Made by a program: the position numbers and the translations under genes. The notes beneath the pieces were generated by a model. It was not told the origin of the DNA. It saw nothing but the letters and a program-made list of their open reading frames with translations, and did no database searches. A DNA stretch of 64,000 nt from Nocardia asteroides (lineage in GTDB: Bacteria; Actinomycetota; Actinomycetes; Mycobacteriales; Mycobacteriaceae): NCBI RefSeq assembly GCF_900637185.1, contig NZ_LR134352.1:5756001-5820000 (forward strand), read 5' to 3'. Below are positions 37,789 to 46,841 of this stretch, piece by piece; positions within the stretch are counted from its first letter, which is position 1; each line of letters opens with the position of its first letter.

Positions 37789-38535
37789 GTGTACAGGGTT
37801 GCCGATCAGCGGCCGGCCAGCGGTGGAACGGCGAAGGTCGCCGGGGCGCTTGCCGGAGTGGGTGGGATCGCGGGAGCGGTCGGGGTCGTGTCCGGGGTCG
37901 TGGCGATGGTGCGGTCCGAGTCCGGGGTGTTCGGGTGGGGAATCGCGCCGGGGTGGGTGTCGGTGGTGTCGGCATTGACATTGGTGGTCGACATAGGGTC
38001 GACGGCGCTGTTGCTGGCCGGGTCGATTCTGCTGTTCCGGCGACGGAAGGCTGGGCCCACGCTGGTGGTGCTGGGGTGTGTCGGGGTATTCGCGGCGTTC
38101 GTGATGTCGGCGTTGTCGGTGGTCGTGCAGTTGGTGGACTACGGCTTACCAGTGGGGCGGCATCTGGGAGCAGTGCTCGGACAGTCGACGTTCAACGGGT
38201 TGTTCACGCTGGAACACGAGGTGAGTTGGTTCTTCTCGGTGGCATTGCTGGTGTTCCCGGTGATCACGTTCGTGCTCGCGATATTGCCGTCGACGCGGCG
38301 GTGGTGCGGCGGCGTGGTCGGGGTGCGGACTGTTCCGGGCTGGGCGCCCGGCGCGCCGCCGTATGGCGCGCGGCCGCCGGTCGGGGTCCCACCCGGTATG
38401 GGTGCCGGGCCGGGGGCGCAGATTCCTCCGCAGGTGGCTCGGCCCGCGATGCCGCAGCCTGGTTATGGGGCACCACAGGGGTTCCCGCCGCCGAACATGC
38501 CTCAGCCGCGCCCTCAGGATGGTTACCGCCCCTGA
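37789..38535 (+). CDS. four-helix membrane protein with Pro/Gly-rich tail
   Basis: A 248-residue protein with four hydrophobic helices (roughly residues 16-40, 55-82, 92-118 and 140-172) and a C-terminal tail of about 70 residues dominated by Pro and Gly with PGMGAGPGAQIPPQ and YGAPQGFPPP segments. Such tails are common in actinobacterial envelope proteins and may be cell-wall interacting. I chose GTG at 37789 because CGAGGAGG lies a few bases before it. Function unknown. Confidence 0.65.
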   Translation: MYRVADQRPASGGTAKVAGALAGVGGIAGAVGVVSGVVAMVRSESGVFGWGIAPGWVSVVSALTLVVDIGSTALLLAGSILLFRRRKAGPTLVVLGCVGVFAAFVMSALSVVVQLVDYGLPVGRHLGAVLGQSTFNGLFTLEHEVSWFFSVALLVFPVITFVLAILPSTRRWCGGVVGVRTVPGWAPGAPPYGARPPVGVPPGMGAGPGAQIPPQVARPAMPQPGYGAPQGFPPPNMPQPRPQDGYRP

Positions 38536-38610
38536 CAAAGCCAAGGGCGACAGGAGTGGGGATCTGGGGCAGGGTGTAGGCCTGCAAGGTTTGCTCGAAA
38601 GGATTCACCT

Positions 38611-38859
38611 GTGTTCTCGAATCAACAGACCGGCCGTCGGTTGCTCACTCGTCTCGCGCTGACCGGAGCGTTCCTGGTGGTACCGCTGGTCGGGGTCGCC
38701 GGACCGGCCTCGGCGCAGGCGGAGGTGGCGCCGGTGGGCGTCGAGTTCGTCGATCGTGGTTGGCACGATCACGACAACGGGCTGCACCTGGGCCAGAACC
38801 CGTTGCGCAAGTGGCTGCATCACCTGTTGCCGCGTGGTGCGTTCGGCAGCTGCGACTGA
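38611..38859 (+). CDS. small secreted protein, unknown
   Basis: An 82-residue protein with a Sec signal peptide: basic start QQTGRRLLTRLAL, hydrophobic core TGAFLVVPLVGVAG and ASAQA cleavage site near residue 36. The mature part is about 46 residues and carries HDHDNGLHLG followed by a C-terminal GSCD. A His/Asp-rich patch could bind metal; this is a guess. The start is GTG after AAAGGAT. It lies 75 bases after the four-helix protein gene. Confidence 0.65.
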   Translation: MFSNQQTGRRLLTRLALTGAFLVVPLVGVAGPASAQAEVAPVGVEFVDRGWHDHDNGLHLGQNPLRKWLHHLLPRGAFGSCD

Positions 38860-38992
38860 GCGTGGCTGGATCGGGGTCTGTTCGCCGGAGGGCGGACAGG
38901 CCCCGTTCGCGTTTCCGGGAGCGGGCCGGGTACTCGGGTCGGGGCGGCGGGCTTCAGAATGAGAGGGTCAGCCGAGCCGAGGAGAACTGGTA

Positions 38993-39376
38993 GTGAGACG
39001 CGGACCGTTGGTCATCGCGGGTGCCGCGGGGATGGCGTTGTCCGGCGGGGTGGCGTCCCTGCTCGTCGCGGACCGCATCGGGCGGGGCCGGGACGCGGAG
39101 ATGCTCGCGGACGGGTGCGCGAGTCCGGTCGAGGTGCCCGGCGCGGCGGTGCTGCTCACCTCGCTCGGCGTGGGCCTGCTGCTGGGGACCGTGGTGGTCC
39201 TCGCCGGGCTGATCGCGATCTTGGCGCGCAGTGCTTTTCGGTGGAAAGTGGCGGCGATCGTGATCGTCGTGGCGGCCGCGGCGGGGATCTGTCAGTACGC
39301 GGCGACGGCGACCTTCACCACCGCGTCGGCCGGTGCGGCGCAACCGAGTTCACCCGACGACCCGTCCTGCTCCTGA
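38993..39376 (+). CDS. small membrane protein, unknown
   Basis: A 127-residue protein with about three hydrophobic helices (residues about 5-27, 48-75 and 83-105) and a Cys-containing extracytoplasmic end (QPSSPDDPSCS). GAGGAG lies upstream of the GTG start. No family recognised. It ends 10 bases before the end of the convergent WYL regulator. Confidence 0.65.
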   Translation: MRRGPLVIAGAAGMALSGGVASLLVADRIGRGRDAEMLADGCASPVEVPGAAVLLTSLGVGLLLGTVVVLAGLIAILARSAFRWKVAAIVIVVAAAAGICQYAATATFTTASAGAAQPSSPDDPSCS

Positions 39377-39386
39377 ACACCCCCGG

Positions 39387-40352
39387 CTACGCCGTCGCGG
39401 TGGAGGTCGTGAACCTGCTCCCCCACTCCGCCAGGCGGGCGCGGAGTTCCGGTGGTCCGAGGACCTGGAAATCGGCGTCCACCTTGCCCAGCAACAGGAT
39501 CGGCCAGTCCAGGTTGTCGACGGACATCTCGATGTGGGTGCGGTCGTCCGGCAGGGCGGTGATGTGGCACCAGCGGCCGACGCGGGCGTGCACGTCCAGG
39601 GCGGGGGCGTCGATCTCGGCGGTGACGGTGTAACCCGTTCGGCGGGAACCGATGCCCGCGCGGACGAACTCCGCGGCGTCGGGGGCGGGGAGTTCGCGCG
39701 GGCGGAAGCGGATGCCGGTGGTGCGGGAGGCGCTGAGGCGGTCGACGCGGAAGGTGCGCCAGTCGTGGCGGGAGAGGTCGTAGGCCACCAGATACCAGCG
39801 GCGGCCCAGGGAGACCAGGCGGTGCGGTTCCACCTCGCGGGTGCTGGTGCGGCCGTCCGCGGCGGTATAGGTGAAGCTGAGGCGTTCCTCGCCACGACAG
39901 GTCAGGGCCAGATCGGTGAGGACCGCGGGGTCGACGTCGGACAGCGGCACGGCGTTCCAGCCGGAGGACACCGTCATGGCGCGCAGGGCGTCGACGCGGC
40001 GGCGCAGCCGGGTGGGCAGCACGGTGACCAATTTGGCCAGGGCCCGCACCGACGGTTCGGCCAGGCCGTCGCCCGCGCCCTGCGAACCGGCCTGCAGGCA
40101 GACGGTGATGGCGACGGCCTCGTCGTCGTCGAGGACCAGCGGCGGCAGCGCGGCGCCGGCGGCGAGCTGATAGCCACCGTCGACACCGGGGCGGGCGTCC
40201 ACGGGATAGCCGAGTTCGCGCAGCCGGTCGATGTCGCGGCGCAGGGTGCGCGCCGAAACACCCAGGCGCTCGGACAGTTCCGTGCCCGGCCAGTAGCGGT
40301 GGGTCTGCAGCAGCGACAGCAGACGGAGGGTGCGTGCGCTCGTGTCGGCCAT
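39387..40352 (-). CDS. DeoR-type HTH / WYL-domain regulator (YafY-like)
   Basis: A 321-residue transcription factor. The winged helix at the N-terminus contains ELSERLGVSARTLRRDIDRLRELGYPVDA (about residues 22-50). The WYL part spans about 140-230, with RRWYLVAYDLSRHDWRTFRVDRL as its core; WYL domains bind nucleic acid or nucleotide ligands. The ATG at 40352 gives MADTSARTLRLL. It diverges from the DinB-family gene, with the palindrome TCCGCA-GAT-TGCGGA 11 bases before its start, so it likely represses itself and the DinB gene. Confidence 0.9.
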   Translation of the reverse strand: MADTSARTLRLLSLLQTHRYWPGTELSERLGVSARTLRRDIDRLRELGYPVDARPGVDGGYQLAAGAALPPLVLDDDEAVAITVCLQAGSQGAGDGLAEPSVRALAKLVTVLPTRLRRRVDALRAMTVSSGWNAVPLSDVDPAVLTDLALTCRGEERLSFTYTAADGRTSTREVEPHRLVSLGRRWYLVAYDLSRHDWRTFRVDRLSASRTTGIRFRPRELPAPDAAEFVRAGIGSRRTGYTVTAEIDAPALDVHARVGRWCHITALPDDRTHIEMSVDNLDWPILLLGKVDADFQVLGPPELRARLAEWGSRFTTSTATA

Positions 40353-40363
40353 ATTTTCATTCT

Positions 40364-40378
40364 TCCGCAGATTGCGGA
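40364..40378. promoter_or_regulatory. palindromic operator between WYL regulator and DinB gene
   Basis: TCCGCA-GAT-TGCGGA with perfect 6-base arms. It lies 11 bases before the WYL-regulator ATG and 62 before the DinB ATG, and a further half-like GACCGCAAT follows at about 40387. Likely bound by the WYL regulator. Confidence 0.6.
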
Positions 40379-40440
40379 CAGAAAGTGACCGCAATGGGTT
40401 CTACCTTGGTTTTCATACCGACAACGAAGGGATCCCGCTC

Positions 40441-40974
40441 ATGACCGCCACCGCTTCCACCCTCCTCGACGCCGAGCGCAGCGACCTGCTGGAGATGCTG
40501 GCCAAGCACCGGCATTTCCTGCGGTTCACCACCCGCGACCTGACCGACGAGCAGGCCGGGCTGCGGACCACCGCCAGCGAACTGTGCCTGGGCGGGCTGA
40601 TCAAGCACGTGACCTCGGTGGAGGCGAACTGGGCGCAGTTCATCGTGGACGGGCCCACCGCCGCGCCCGACTTCGAGTCGATGAGCGAGGAGGAGATCGC
40701 GGCATGGGGTGACGGCTTCCGGATGCTGCCCGAGGACACCCTCGCGGGGGTGCTGGCCGAATACGAGAAGGTCGCGGCGCGGACCGACGAGCTGGTGCGC
40801 TCGCTGCCCGACCTGAACGTGACTCAGCCGCTGCCAGAAGCGCCGTGGTTCGAGCCCGGCGCCCGGTGGAGCGCGCGCCGGGTGTTCCTGCACATCATGA
40901 CCGAGACGGCGCAGCACTCCGGCCACGCCGACATCATCCGGGAATCCCTCGACGGGGCGAAGTCGATGGGCTGA
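40441..40974 (+). CDS. DinB-family (DUF664) protein
   Basis: A 177-residue four-helix-bundle protein of the DinB/YfiT superfamily. Metal-binding His residues are visible at LIKHVTSVEANW (about residue 60), and near the end FLHIMTETAQHSGHADIIRE (about 147-166), giving the usual three-His pattern. Members are thiol-dependent (mycothiol or bacillithiol) metalloenzymes or stress-response proteins; mycothiol is expected in this organism. Its last 41 bases overlap the end of the convergent NB-ARC gene. Confidence 0.9.
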   Translation: MTATASTLLDAERSDLLEMLAKHRHFLRFTTRDLTDEQAGLRTTASELCLGGLIKHVTSVEANWAQFIVDGPTAAPDFESMSEEEIAAWGDGFRMLPEDTLAGVLAEYEKVAARTDELVRSLPDLNVTQPLPEAPWFEPGARWSARRVFLHIMTETAQHSGHADIIRESLDGAKSMG

Positions 40975-43447
40975 GCTCGGACTGGATCGCCTCGGCCGCC
41001 GCCCGATGGTCGGCGGCGGCGTCGGGGTCGGTCGGTTCGAGCACGTCGGCGATGCCCTGGTGCGCCAGTGCCTCCTCGAGCCGGTAGCCGAGTTTCGGCG
41101 CCAGCTCCAGGGTGTGGCGGTGCAGGCGCAGGGCCTCGTCGGGCAGTCCGGCCAGCCGGCAGGTTTCGGCGTAGCCGTGCAGGAAGTGGATCTTCCAGTG
41201 CTCCTCGAACAGGTCGTCGAGCAGGGCGAATGCCTCGCGGTGACTGTCGAGGGCCTCCTCGTAGCGGCCCATCCGCCGCAGGGCCACGCCCTGGCAGTTC
41301 AGGCACCAGGCCTCGTTGTGTTTGTGGCCGTCGGCGCGGGCGTGGGCGAGCGCGTCACGCAGATGAGCGAGCGCCTCGTCCGGCTCGTCGGCGGCGATGG
41401 CGACACCGAGGGTGATCTTGGCCTGTAGCGACGGTGGCCACGACGGGTCGTCGGGCGGGACGGCGAGTGCCTCGCGGGCCAGAGCGGCGGCCTGTTCGCG
41501 GTGGCCCAGCTGCAGCATCGCCCAGGCTTCGCTGGCCATGGCGTCGGCGGCGCTGGTGGGACAGCCGCTGGTGGCGTAGAGGTCGCGGGCCTGGCGGAAC
41601 AGTTCGAGGGGCTCCTCGGTGTCGCCCTCGTCCCAGCGCAGATGGGCGCAGCGCATGGTGAGTTCTGCGCGCGGCAGCGGGTCGCCCGCGGCGACGAGCA
41701 GCGGGGCCGCCGCGGCGTAGGCGGCGGCCGCCTCGGCCATGCGGCCCGCGTTGTAGCGGGCGAAACCGAGGTCGCTGTGCGCTTCGGCGAGCTGACGCGG
41801 GTCGCCGAGCTGTTCGGCGGCGGCCAGCGACTGTTCGAACAGGGCATTGAGATGTGTTGTGCCGCAACGCCGGGCGAAGAACGCGCGCATGAACCGCGGT
41901 AGCTCGCAGACGTGCACGTCGGCGCCTGCCTCGACGGCCGCGTAGAACACCGCCATCAGGTTGGTGTACTCGGAGACGAACCAGAAGAACGCGGCGTCGC
42001 GGTGCGGGAACACCGGCAGATCGCGCGGCGCGGTGCCCGCCGAGACCGGCCGGGTCGGGGTGAGGAACGGCATGGCGGCGTCGGCGGCCGCGGCGGTGTG
42101 CACGTAGTAGTCCAGGACGCGGTGCAGCGCGCGGTCGCGGTCGGCGTCGGTGTCGTGTTCGGCGCCGGCCTGGCGGGCGTGCTGACGGACCAGGTCGTGC
42201 AGCCGGTAGCGGCCGTCGGCGGGCTGCTGCACCAGGTGGGCGTCGAGCAGGTCTTCGAGCATGGCCTGGGCGGTGCGCAACGGCACGTCGGCCACCGCCG
42301 CGGCGACATGGTCGGTGAAGGTGGACCCGGGGATCAGGCCGAGCAGCCGGAACATGCGGCGCTGGTCGCGATTGAGCTGACGCACCGACATGCCGAACGC
42401 GGTGTCGAACTCACTGGCCCCCTCGGCCATCCGCTCCACCAGGATGCCGACCGACCAGCCCGGCCGGTGCCGCAACCGGGCCGCGGCCAGGCGCAGCGCC
42501 AGCGGCAGATTGCCGCACAGCCGCAGCACCTCGGCGGCCTGCTCGGGTTCGCGCGCGAGCCTGCCGTCGGGTCCGCGCGGATCGCCGCTGGCCCGCGCCA
42601 GCAGTTCGGCGCTCTCCTCGGCGGTCAGCACGTCGAGCGTCACCGGAGGGACCTCGTCGAGCTCGAGCAGCCGATTGCGGCTGGTGATGATCGCGACCGA
42701 CTCCCCCGCGCCCGGCAGCAGCTGACTCACCTGCGCGGCGTCGGCGACATTGTCGAGCACCACGACAGCGCGCAACCGGGCCAGCTCCGAGCGCCAGCAC
42801 GCCGCCCGCAGCTCCACGCCGCCGTCCTGGGGCACCTTCTCCGACGGCACCTGCAAGGCGGCCAGCAGCGCCCGCAACGCCGCGTCCGGGTCGAGCGGCC
42901 TGCGGCCGTCGGTGAAGCCGTGCAGGTCCAGATACAGCTGGGCGTCGGGGTATTCGGCGCTCAGCTGGTGGGCGGCGTGCACGGCGAGGGAGGTCTTGCC
43001 GACCCCGGCCATTCCGTCGATCGCGACCACCCGGTCGGCGCGGACCGCCGCGAGCACATCGGCCAGCGCCTGCTCGCGGCCGGTGAAGTCCGGGACGTCG
43101 CGGGGCAGATCGTTGCGCGGCGGCGGTGGGGCGTCGGCGGGCGGGCTCGGCGGGGCGACCTGGCGGCTCGTCTTCGGCGGCGCGGGCAGCGGGTTCGACG
43201 CGCGTTCCCACAGCGGCCGCAACGGTCGCGGATCGCGTTTGACCAGCCGGCACAGTTCCAGCACCGCGGGCCATGGCGGCACCGTCTGCCCGCTCAGATA
43301 GCGCGACAGCGACGACGAGCTGAGACCGGTGTCGCGGGCCAGCGCCCGCACACCCCGCCCGGACAGCTCCTGGATCATGCGCAGGCGCTGGGCCAGTTCG
43401 TCCTGCGGATAGACCCGCGCCTGCTGTTGCACAACCACCGTTCCCAC
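40934..43447 (-). CDS. XRE-HTH / NB-ARC / TPR (STAND) protein
   Basis: An 837-residue signalling ATPase. Residues about 15-75 form an XRE helix-turn-helix (RMIQELSGRGVRALARDTGLSSSSLSRYLSG). A Pro-rich linker precedes the NB-ARC ATPase: Walker A DGMAGVGKTSLAV (about 143-155), Walker B-like LRAVVVLDNVADA (about 223-235), and NLPLALRLAAARL (about 315-327). The C-terminal half is a TPR array (for example AEAHSDLGFARYNAGRMAEAAAAYAAAAP and later units). The design is AfsR-like without the SARP domain. It might regulate the divergent AhpD-like and DDN-like genes or act as a sensor in defence. Start is GTG. Confidence 0.92.
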   Translation of the reverse strand: MGTVVVQQQARVYPQDELAQRLRMIQELSGRGVRALARDTGLSSSSLSRYLSGQTVPPWPAVLELCRLVKRDPRPLRPLWERASNPLPAPPKTSRQVAPPSPPADAPPPPRNDLPRDVPDFTGREQALADVLAAVRADRVVAIDGMAGVGKTSLAVHAAHQLSAEYPDAQLYLDLHGFTDGRRPLDPDAALRALLAALQVPSEKVPQDGGVELRAACWRSELARLRAVVVLDNVADAAQVSQLLPGAGESVAIITSRNRLLELDEVPPVTLDVLTAEESAELLARASGDPRGPDGRLAREPEQAAEVLRLCGNLPLALRLAAARLRHRPGWSVGILVERMAEGASEFDTAFGMSVRQLNRDQRRMFRLLGLIPGSTFTDHVAAAVADVPLRTAQAMLEDLLDAHLVQQPADGRYRLHDLVRQHARQAGAEHDTDADRDRALHRVLDYYVHTAAAADAAMPFLTPTRPVSAGTAPRDLPVFPHRDAAFFWFVSEYTNLMAVFYAAVEAGADVHVCELPRFMRAFFARRCGTTHLNALFEQSLAAAEQLGDPRQLAEAHSDLGFARYNAGRMAEAAAAYAAAAPLLVAAGDPLPRAELTMRCAHLRWDEGDTEEPLELFRQARDLYATSGCPTSAADAMASEAWAMLQLGHREQAAALAREALAVPPDDPSWPPSLQAKITLGVAIAADEPDEALAHLRDALAHARADGHKHNEAWCLNCQGVALRRMGRYEEALDSHREAFALLDDLFEEHWKIHFLHGYAETCRLAGLPDEALRLHRHTLELAPKLGYRLEEALAHQGIADVLEPTDPDAAADHRAAAEAIQSELSPSTSPRRGIPG

Positions 43448-43614
43448 TCCATGTCCCGGCCCGCAACACCGAATTTCCCGAGGACAACCGGGAGGTCAAG
43501 GCCGTTTTCCAGTGTCCCACAGTGTCCCACGGCCATCGTGTTCCAGTGCTCGACCGGCTGTTATCGAGTCACACCGCGAGCAGCGGACAACAGAGACGAA
43601 ACAAGGAGAACATC

Positions 43615-44070
43615 ATGCAGTCCCGGATGAAGAACCCCGCCATGGTCCTGACCGACGCGATGGGCCCGATCCAGCAGGTGCTGCAGGCCGTGCAGACCGG
43701 TGGCGTCGACGGCGAGATCCTCGAGCTGGTGCACCTGCGGGTCAGCCAGATCAACGGATGCAGCGCCTGTGTCGACGGCGGCACCAAGACCGCCCGCAAA
43801 GCCGGGGTGAGCGAGGACCGCCTCGCCACCGTGGTGGCCTGGCGCGAGACCCCGTACTTCTCCGAGGAGGAGCGCGCCGCGCTGGAGCTGGCCGAGGCCG
43901 CGACCCGCCTGGCCGACCGTCCCAACGCCGTCACCGACGAGATCTGGGACGCCGCGGCCAGCTACTTCGACGAGCGCCAGCTGGCCTCCATCGTGCTGAT
44001 GATCGGCGTGACCAACATGTTCAACCGCCTCAACGCCACCACCCGCCAGATCGCGGGCGCCTGGGGCTGA
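43615..44070 (+). CDS. carboxymuconolactone decarboxylase / AhpD-like protein
   Basis: A 151-residue AhpD-fold protein. The redox motif NGCSACVDGGTKTARKAG (about residues 43-60) has the C-x2-C-x3-H/G arrangement of alkylhydroperoxidase D, here with Gly where AhpD has His, so peroxidase activity is uncertain. The protein is a likely small disulfide reductase or peroxidase. ACAAGGAG lies just before the ATG. It is divergent from the NB-ARC gene and 36 bases before a DDN-family gene, so the two probably form an operon. Confidence 0.9.
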   Translation: MQSRMKNPAMVLTDAMGPIQQVLQAVQTGGVDGEILELVHLRVSQINGCSACVDGGTKTARKAGVSEDRLATVVAWRETPYFSEEERAALELAEAATRLADRPNAVTDEIWDAAASYFDERQLASIVLMIGVTNMFNRLNATTRQIAGAWG

Positions 44071-44106
44071 GCCCCGCACCCCACCCGAACCGAAAGGAAC
44101 ACGACG

Positions 44107-44556
44107 ATGTCTGCCAACCAGTCCAAGAACTCGCACGGCGGCTTCTCCCGGTGGATGCAGCACCGGATGAACGCCAGGATGAACCGCAAGATCCGCGGCG
44201 GCAACGGCACCTTCATGGGCATGGACGTGCTGATCCTCAACACCGTCGGCCGGCGCAGCGGCGCACCGCGGCAGACCCCGATCTCGTGGTTCCCCGGCGA
44301 CGACGGCACCTACCTGCTGGTCGCCTCGGGTGGGAAGAACGGGCACCCCGACTGGCACCTGAACCTGATGGGACACCCCGAGCAGGCGACGATCGAACTG
44401 CCCGGCGAGGCGCCGCGCCCGGTCACCCCGCGGGTGCTGACCGGCGCCGAACGGGCCACCGCCTGGGAGTCCATCACCAGCGCGCAGCCCCGGTACGGCA
44501 AGTACCAGGCCAAGAGCGAGCACGAGTACGCGGTCGTGAGCCTCAGCGCGCGATGA
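44107..44556 (+). CDS. DDN/DUF385 nitroreductase-family, F420-dependent reductase-like
   Basis: A 149-residue split-beta-barrel protein of the deazaflavin-dependent nitroreductase family. LILNTVGRRSGAPRQTPISWF (about residues 42-62) and LLVASGGKNGHPDWHLNLMGHPEQATIEL (about 70-98) are the family signatures; the W-x-x-N-L pattern and G-G-K loop bind F420. Members reduce quinones or xenobiotics with F420H2. This agrees with the cofC gene in the same window. AAAGGAA precedes the ATG. Confidence 0.92.
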   Translation: MSANQSKNSHGGFSRWMQHRMNARMNRKIRGGNGTFMGMDVLILNTVGRRSGAPRQTPISWFPGDDGTYLLVASGGKNGHPDWHLNLMGHPEQATIELPGEAPRPVTPRVLTGAERATAWESITSAQPRYGKYQAKSEHEYAVVSLSAR

Positions 44557-44595
44557 GCCTCGGCGAGCTGCCCGGTCACCGGGCAGCTCGCCGGC

Positions 44596-45963
44596 TCACG
44601 CGGGCAGCAACCGGCCGATCACCTCGGCCAGCTGCCGCACATTGCGGCATTCGTGCATGTCGACCACCTCGGTGTAGACGTGGGCGGCCGAATCACCGGT
44701 CGACCAGGAGCGCGACGGCTCCGGATTCAGCCAGTACACCGCCTTGGCCCGGTCGGTCATCGCTTCCAGCGCGGCGAGATTCGGGTCGGTGCGGTTGGTG
44801 CGGGCGTCCCCGAGAACGAGCACGCAGGTGCGCGGGCCGAGCGCGTCGAGATAGTGGTCGACGAAGCCCTGGAACGCCTCGCCGTAGTTGCTCGACCCGA
44901 ACCGGGCCACCCCCGCCTCGCGCACGATGTTCTGCGCGAACCCCGGCGCCGGCGGTTCGCCGGGGGTGAAGTAGCCGGTGATCTCGGCACACGTGTCGAC
45001 GAAGCCGAAGCTGCGGACCTTGCTGAACTGGTCCTGCAGCGCCTGCACCAATTGCAGGGTGAACTCGGCGAATCCGGTGACCGAGCCCGAGACATCGGCC
45101 AGCACCACCAGATCCGGACGACCGTGCCTGCGGGCGCGCAGCACCGGGTCGATCGGCACCCCGCCGGTGGCCATCGAACGCCGCAGGGTGCGCCGCAGAT
45201 TGATCTGGCCGCGCACCGCCTTCTTGCGCCGCACCGCCAGCCGGGTCGCGAGCTTGCGGGCCAGCGGATGCACCAGCCGGCGCATCTCGGCCAGATCCTG
45301 TTCCCTGGCACCGAGGAAATCGGTACTGTCCCCGGACTTCTCGACGCCGCGACGCGCGATGTAGTCGGTGCCGCGCAGTTCGGCCGATCGCAGGCGGGCC
45401 TCGGTCTGCACCTGGGCACGGAACCGGTCGACCCGGCGCCGCGCCTCGATGGTGTGCACGGCGGTGTCGAATTGCCCCGAGCCGCCCATGGTCTCGGCGA
45501 CCTCCTCGGAGATCTCCTGTGGGCGCAGCGATTTCATCGTCAGATAGGACGACCACCCGGCGCCGGACGCACCGCTGACCCGGCCCGCGGTCTCCCCCGC
45601 CCCGCCGTAGGCGCCGAAGGTGTCGAGCGCCTCTCTGGCCAGTTCGGCGGTGTCGGCGCCGTCGACGAGCGCGGACACCACCCGGTCGCGCACCGAATCC
45701 GGATCGGCGCTCGGGCGCGGCGCCGGTCGCGCGATGCCGCGGAAGAACAGGTCGAAGAGCTGGTCGAAGACCGCGCGCTGACCGTTGCGGCGCAGCAGGC
45801 AGGCGGCCAGGCCCGACCGCAGCACTTCGGGATCGGCGCCGCCGAGGGCCACGATCGCGGCCGCCGCGTCGACGGTCTCGCTGGGTCCGGCGCTGATGCC
45901 GTGGTCCCGCAGCAGGCCGACGAAGTCGACCAGCCGGTCGGCGCTCGCCACCGCGGAGGTCAT
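44596..45963 (-). CDS. vWA-domain protein, CoxE-like
   Basis: A 455-residue protein of the CoxE/DUF58-like VWA group. The metal-ion-dependent adhesion site is visible as VVLADVSGSVTGFAEF (about residues 283-298, D-x-S-x-S), with TCVLVLGDARTNRTD further on (about 379-393). The N-terminal half is helical. Proteins of this kind work with a MoxR AAA+ ATPase as chaperone-like pairs that mature or remodel target enzymes. The start overlaps the stop of the MoxR gene by 4 bases (ATGA), so the two are one operon. Confidence 0.9.
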   Translation of the reverse strand: MTSAVASADRLVDFVGLLRDHGISAGPSETVDAAAAIVALGGADPEVLRSGLAACLLRRNGQRAVFDQLFDLFFRGIARPAPRPSADPDSVRDRVVSALVDGADTAELAREALDTFGAYGGAGETAGRVSGASGAGWSSYLTMKSLRPQEISEEVAETMGGSGQFDTAVHTIEARRRVDRFRAQVQTEARLRSAELRGTDYIARRGVEKSGDSTDFLGAREQDLAEMRRLVHPLARKLATRLAVRRKKAVRGQINLRRTLRRSMATGGVPIDPVLRARRHGRPDLVVLADVSGSVTGFAEFTLQLVQALQDQFSKVRSFGFVDTCAEITGYFTPGEPPAPGFAQNIVREAGVARFGSSNYGEAFQGFVDHYLDALGPRTCVLVLGDARTNRTDPNLAALEAMTDRAKAVYWLNPEPSRSWSTGDSAAHVYTEVVDMHECRNVRQLAEVIGRLLPA

Positions 45964-46841
45964 CGCGCGACGCCGTCGGGATCGTCGAGTGCGAGGCGCT
46001 CGATCGCCGTCCGGTGATCGGACTGGTACTTCAGCAGCACGCCGAGCGTCGAGCGGACCACGCCGGCGTTCAGGGACTTGGTGCCCAACGCGACCAGGGT
46101 CTTGGCCCAGTCGACCGTCTCGGCGATCGAGGGCGCCTTGCGCAGCGACAGCTGGCGCAGCGCGCTCACCGTCGACACCACCGGCTCGGCCAGTCCGGCG
46201 TCCAGTTCAGGCACCTTCAACCGCACGATCGCCTTCTCCAGCTCGGCGGTCGGATAGTCGATGTGCAGGAACAGGCAGCGGCGCTTGAGCGCCTCGGACA
46301 GGTCGCGGTGGGCGTTGGAGGTGAGGATGACGAACGGCTTGCGGACCGCGGTGACCGTGCCCAGCTCGGGGATGCTCACCTGGAAGTCGCCGAGCACCTC
46401 CAGCAGCAGTCCCTCCAGCTCCACGTCGGCCTTGTCCAGCTCGTCGATCAGCAGCACCGTGGGCTCGGGATTGCGGATCGCGGCCAGCAGCGGACGCGCG
46501 AGCAGGAACTCCTCGGTGAAGACGTGGTCGCGGGTGCCCTCCCAGCTCTCCCCGGTCGTCGCGGTGATCCGGAGCAGCTGCTTGGCGTGGTTCCACTCGT
46601 AGAGCGCGCGCGCCTCGTCGATGCCCTCGTAGCACTGCAGCCGGATCAGCTCGGCCGACACCGCCTGGGCGACCGCCTTGGCCAGCTCGGTCTTGCCGAC
46701 TCCCGCGGGCCCCTCGATCAGCAGGGGCTTCCCGAGGCGGTCGGCGAGAAAGACCGCGGTCGCGATATCCAGGGACGGCAGATAGCCGGCCGCGGTCAGC
46801 CGGTCGGTCACCTGGTCCACCGAGGCAAAGAACTTACTCAT
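45960..46841 (-). CDS. MoxR-family AAA+ ATPase
   Basis: A 293-residue AAA+ protein. Walker A LLIEGPAGVGKTELAKAVA (about residues 39-57), Walker B TVLLIDELDKAD (about 128-139) and sensor FVILTSNAHRDLSEALKRRC (about 168-187) with the Arg finger are complete. MoxR proteins pair with vWA proteins to act as metal-insertion or maturation chaperones. The ATG at 46841 is followed by MSKFFASVDQVTDRL; a longer upstream reading is not protein-like. It precedes and overlaps the vWA gene. Confidence 0.95.
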   Translation of the reverse strand: MSKFFASVDQVTDRLTAAGYLPSLDIATAVFLADRLGKPLLIEGPAGVGKTELAKAVAQAVSAELIRLQCYEGIDEARALYEWNHAKQLLRITATTGESWEGTRDHVFTEEFLLARPLLAAIRNPEPTVLLIDELDKADVELEGLLLEVLGDFQVSIPELGTVTAVRKPFVILTSNAHRDLSEALKRRCLFLHIDYPTAELEKAIVRLKVPELDAGLAEPVVSTVSALRQLSLRKAPSIAETVDWAKTLVALGTKSLNAGVVRSTLGVLLKYQSDHRTAIERLALDDPDGVAR

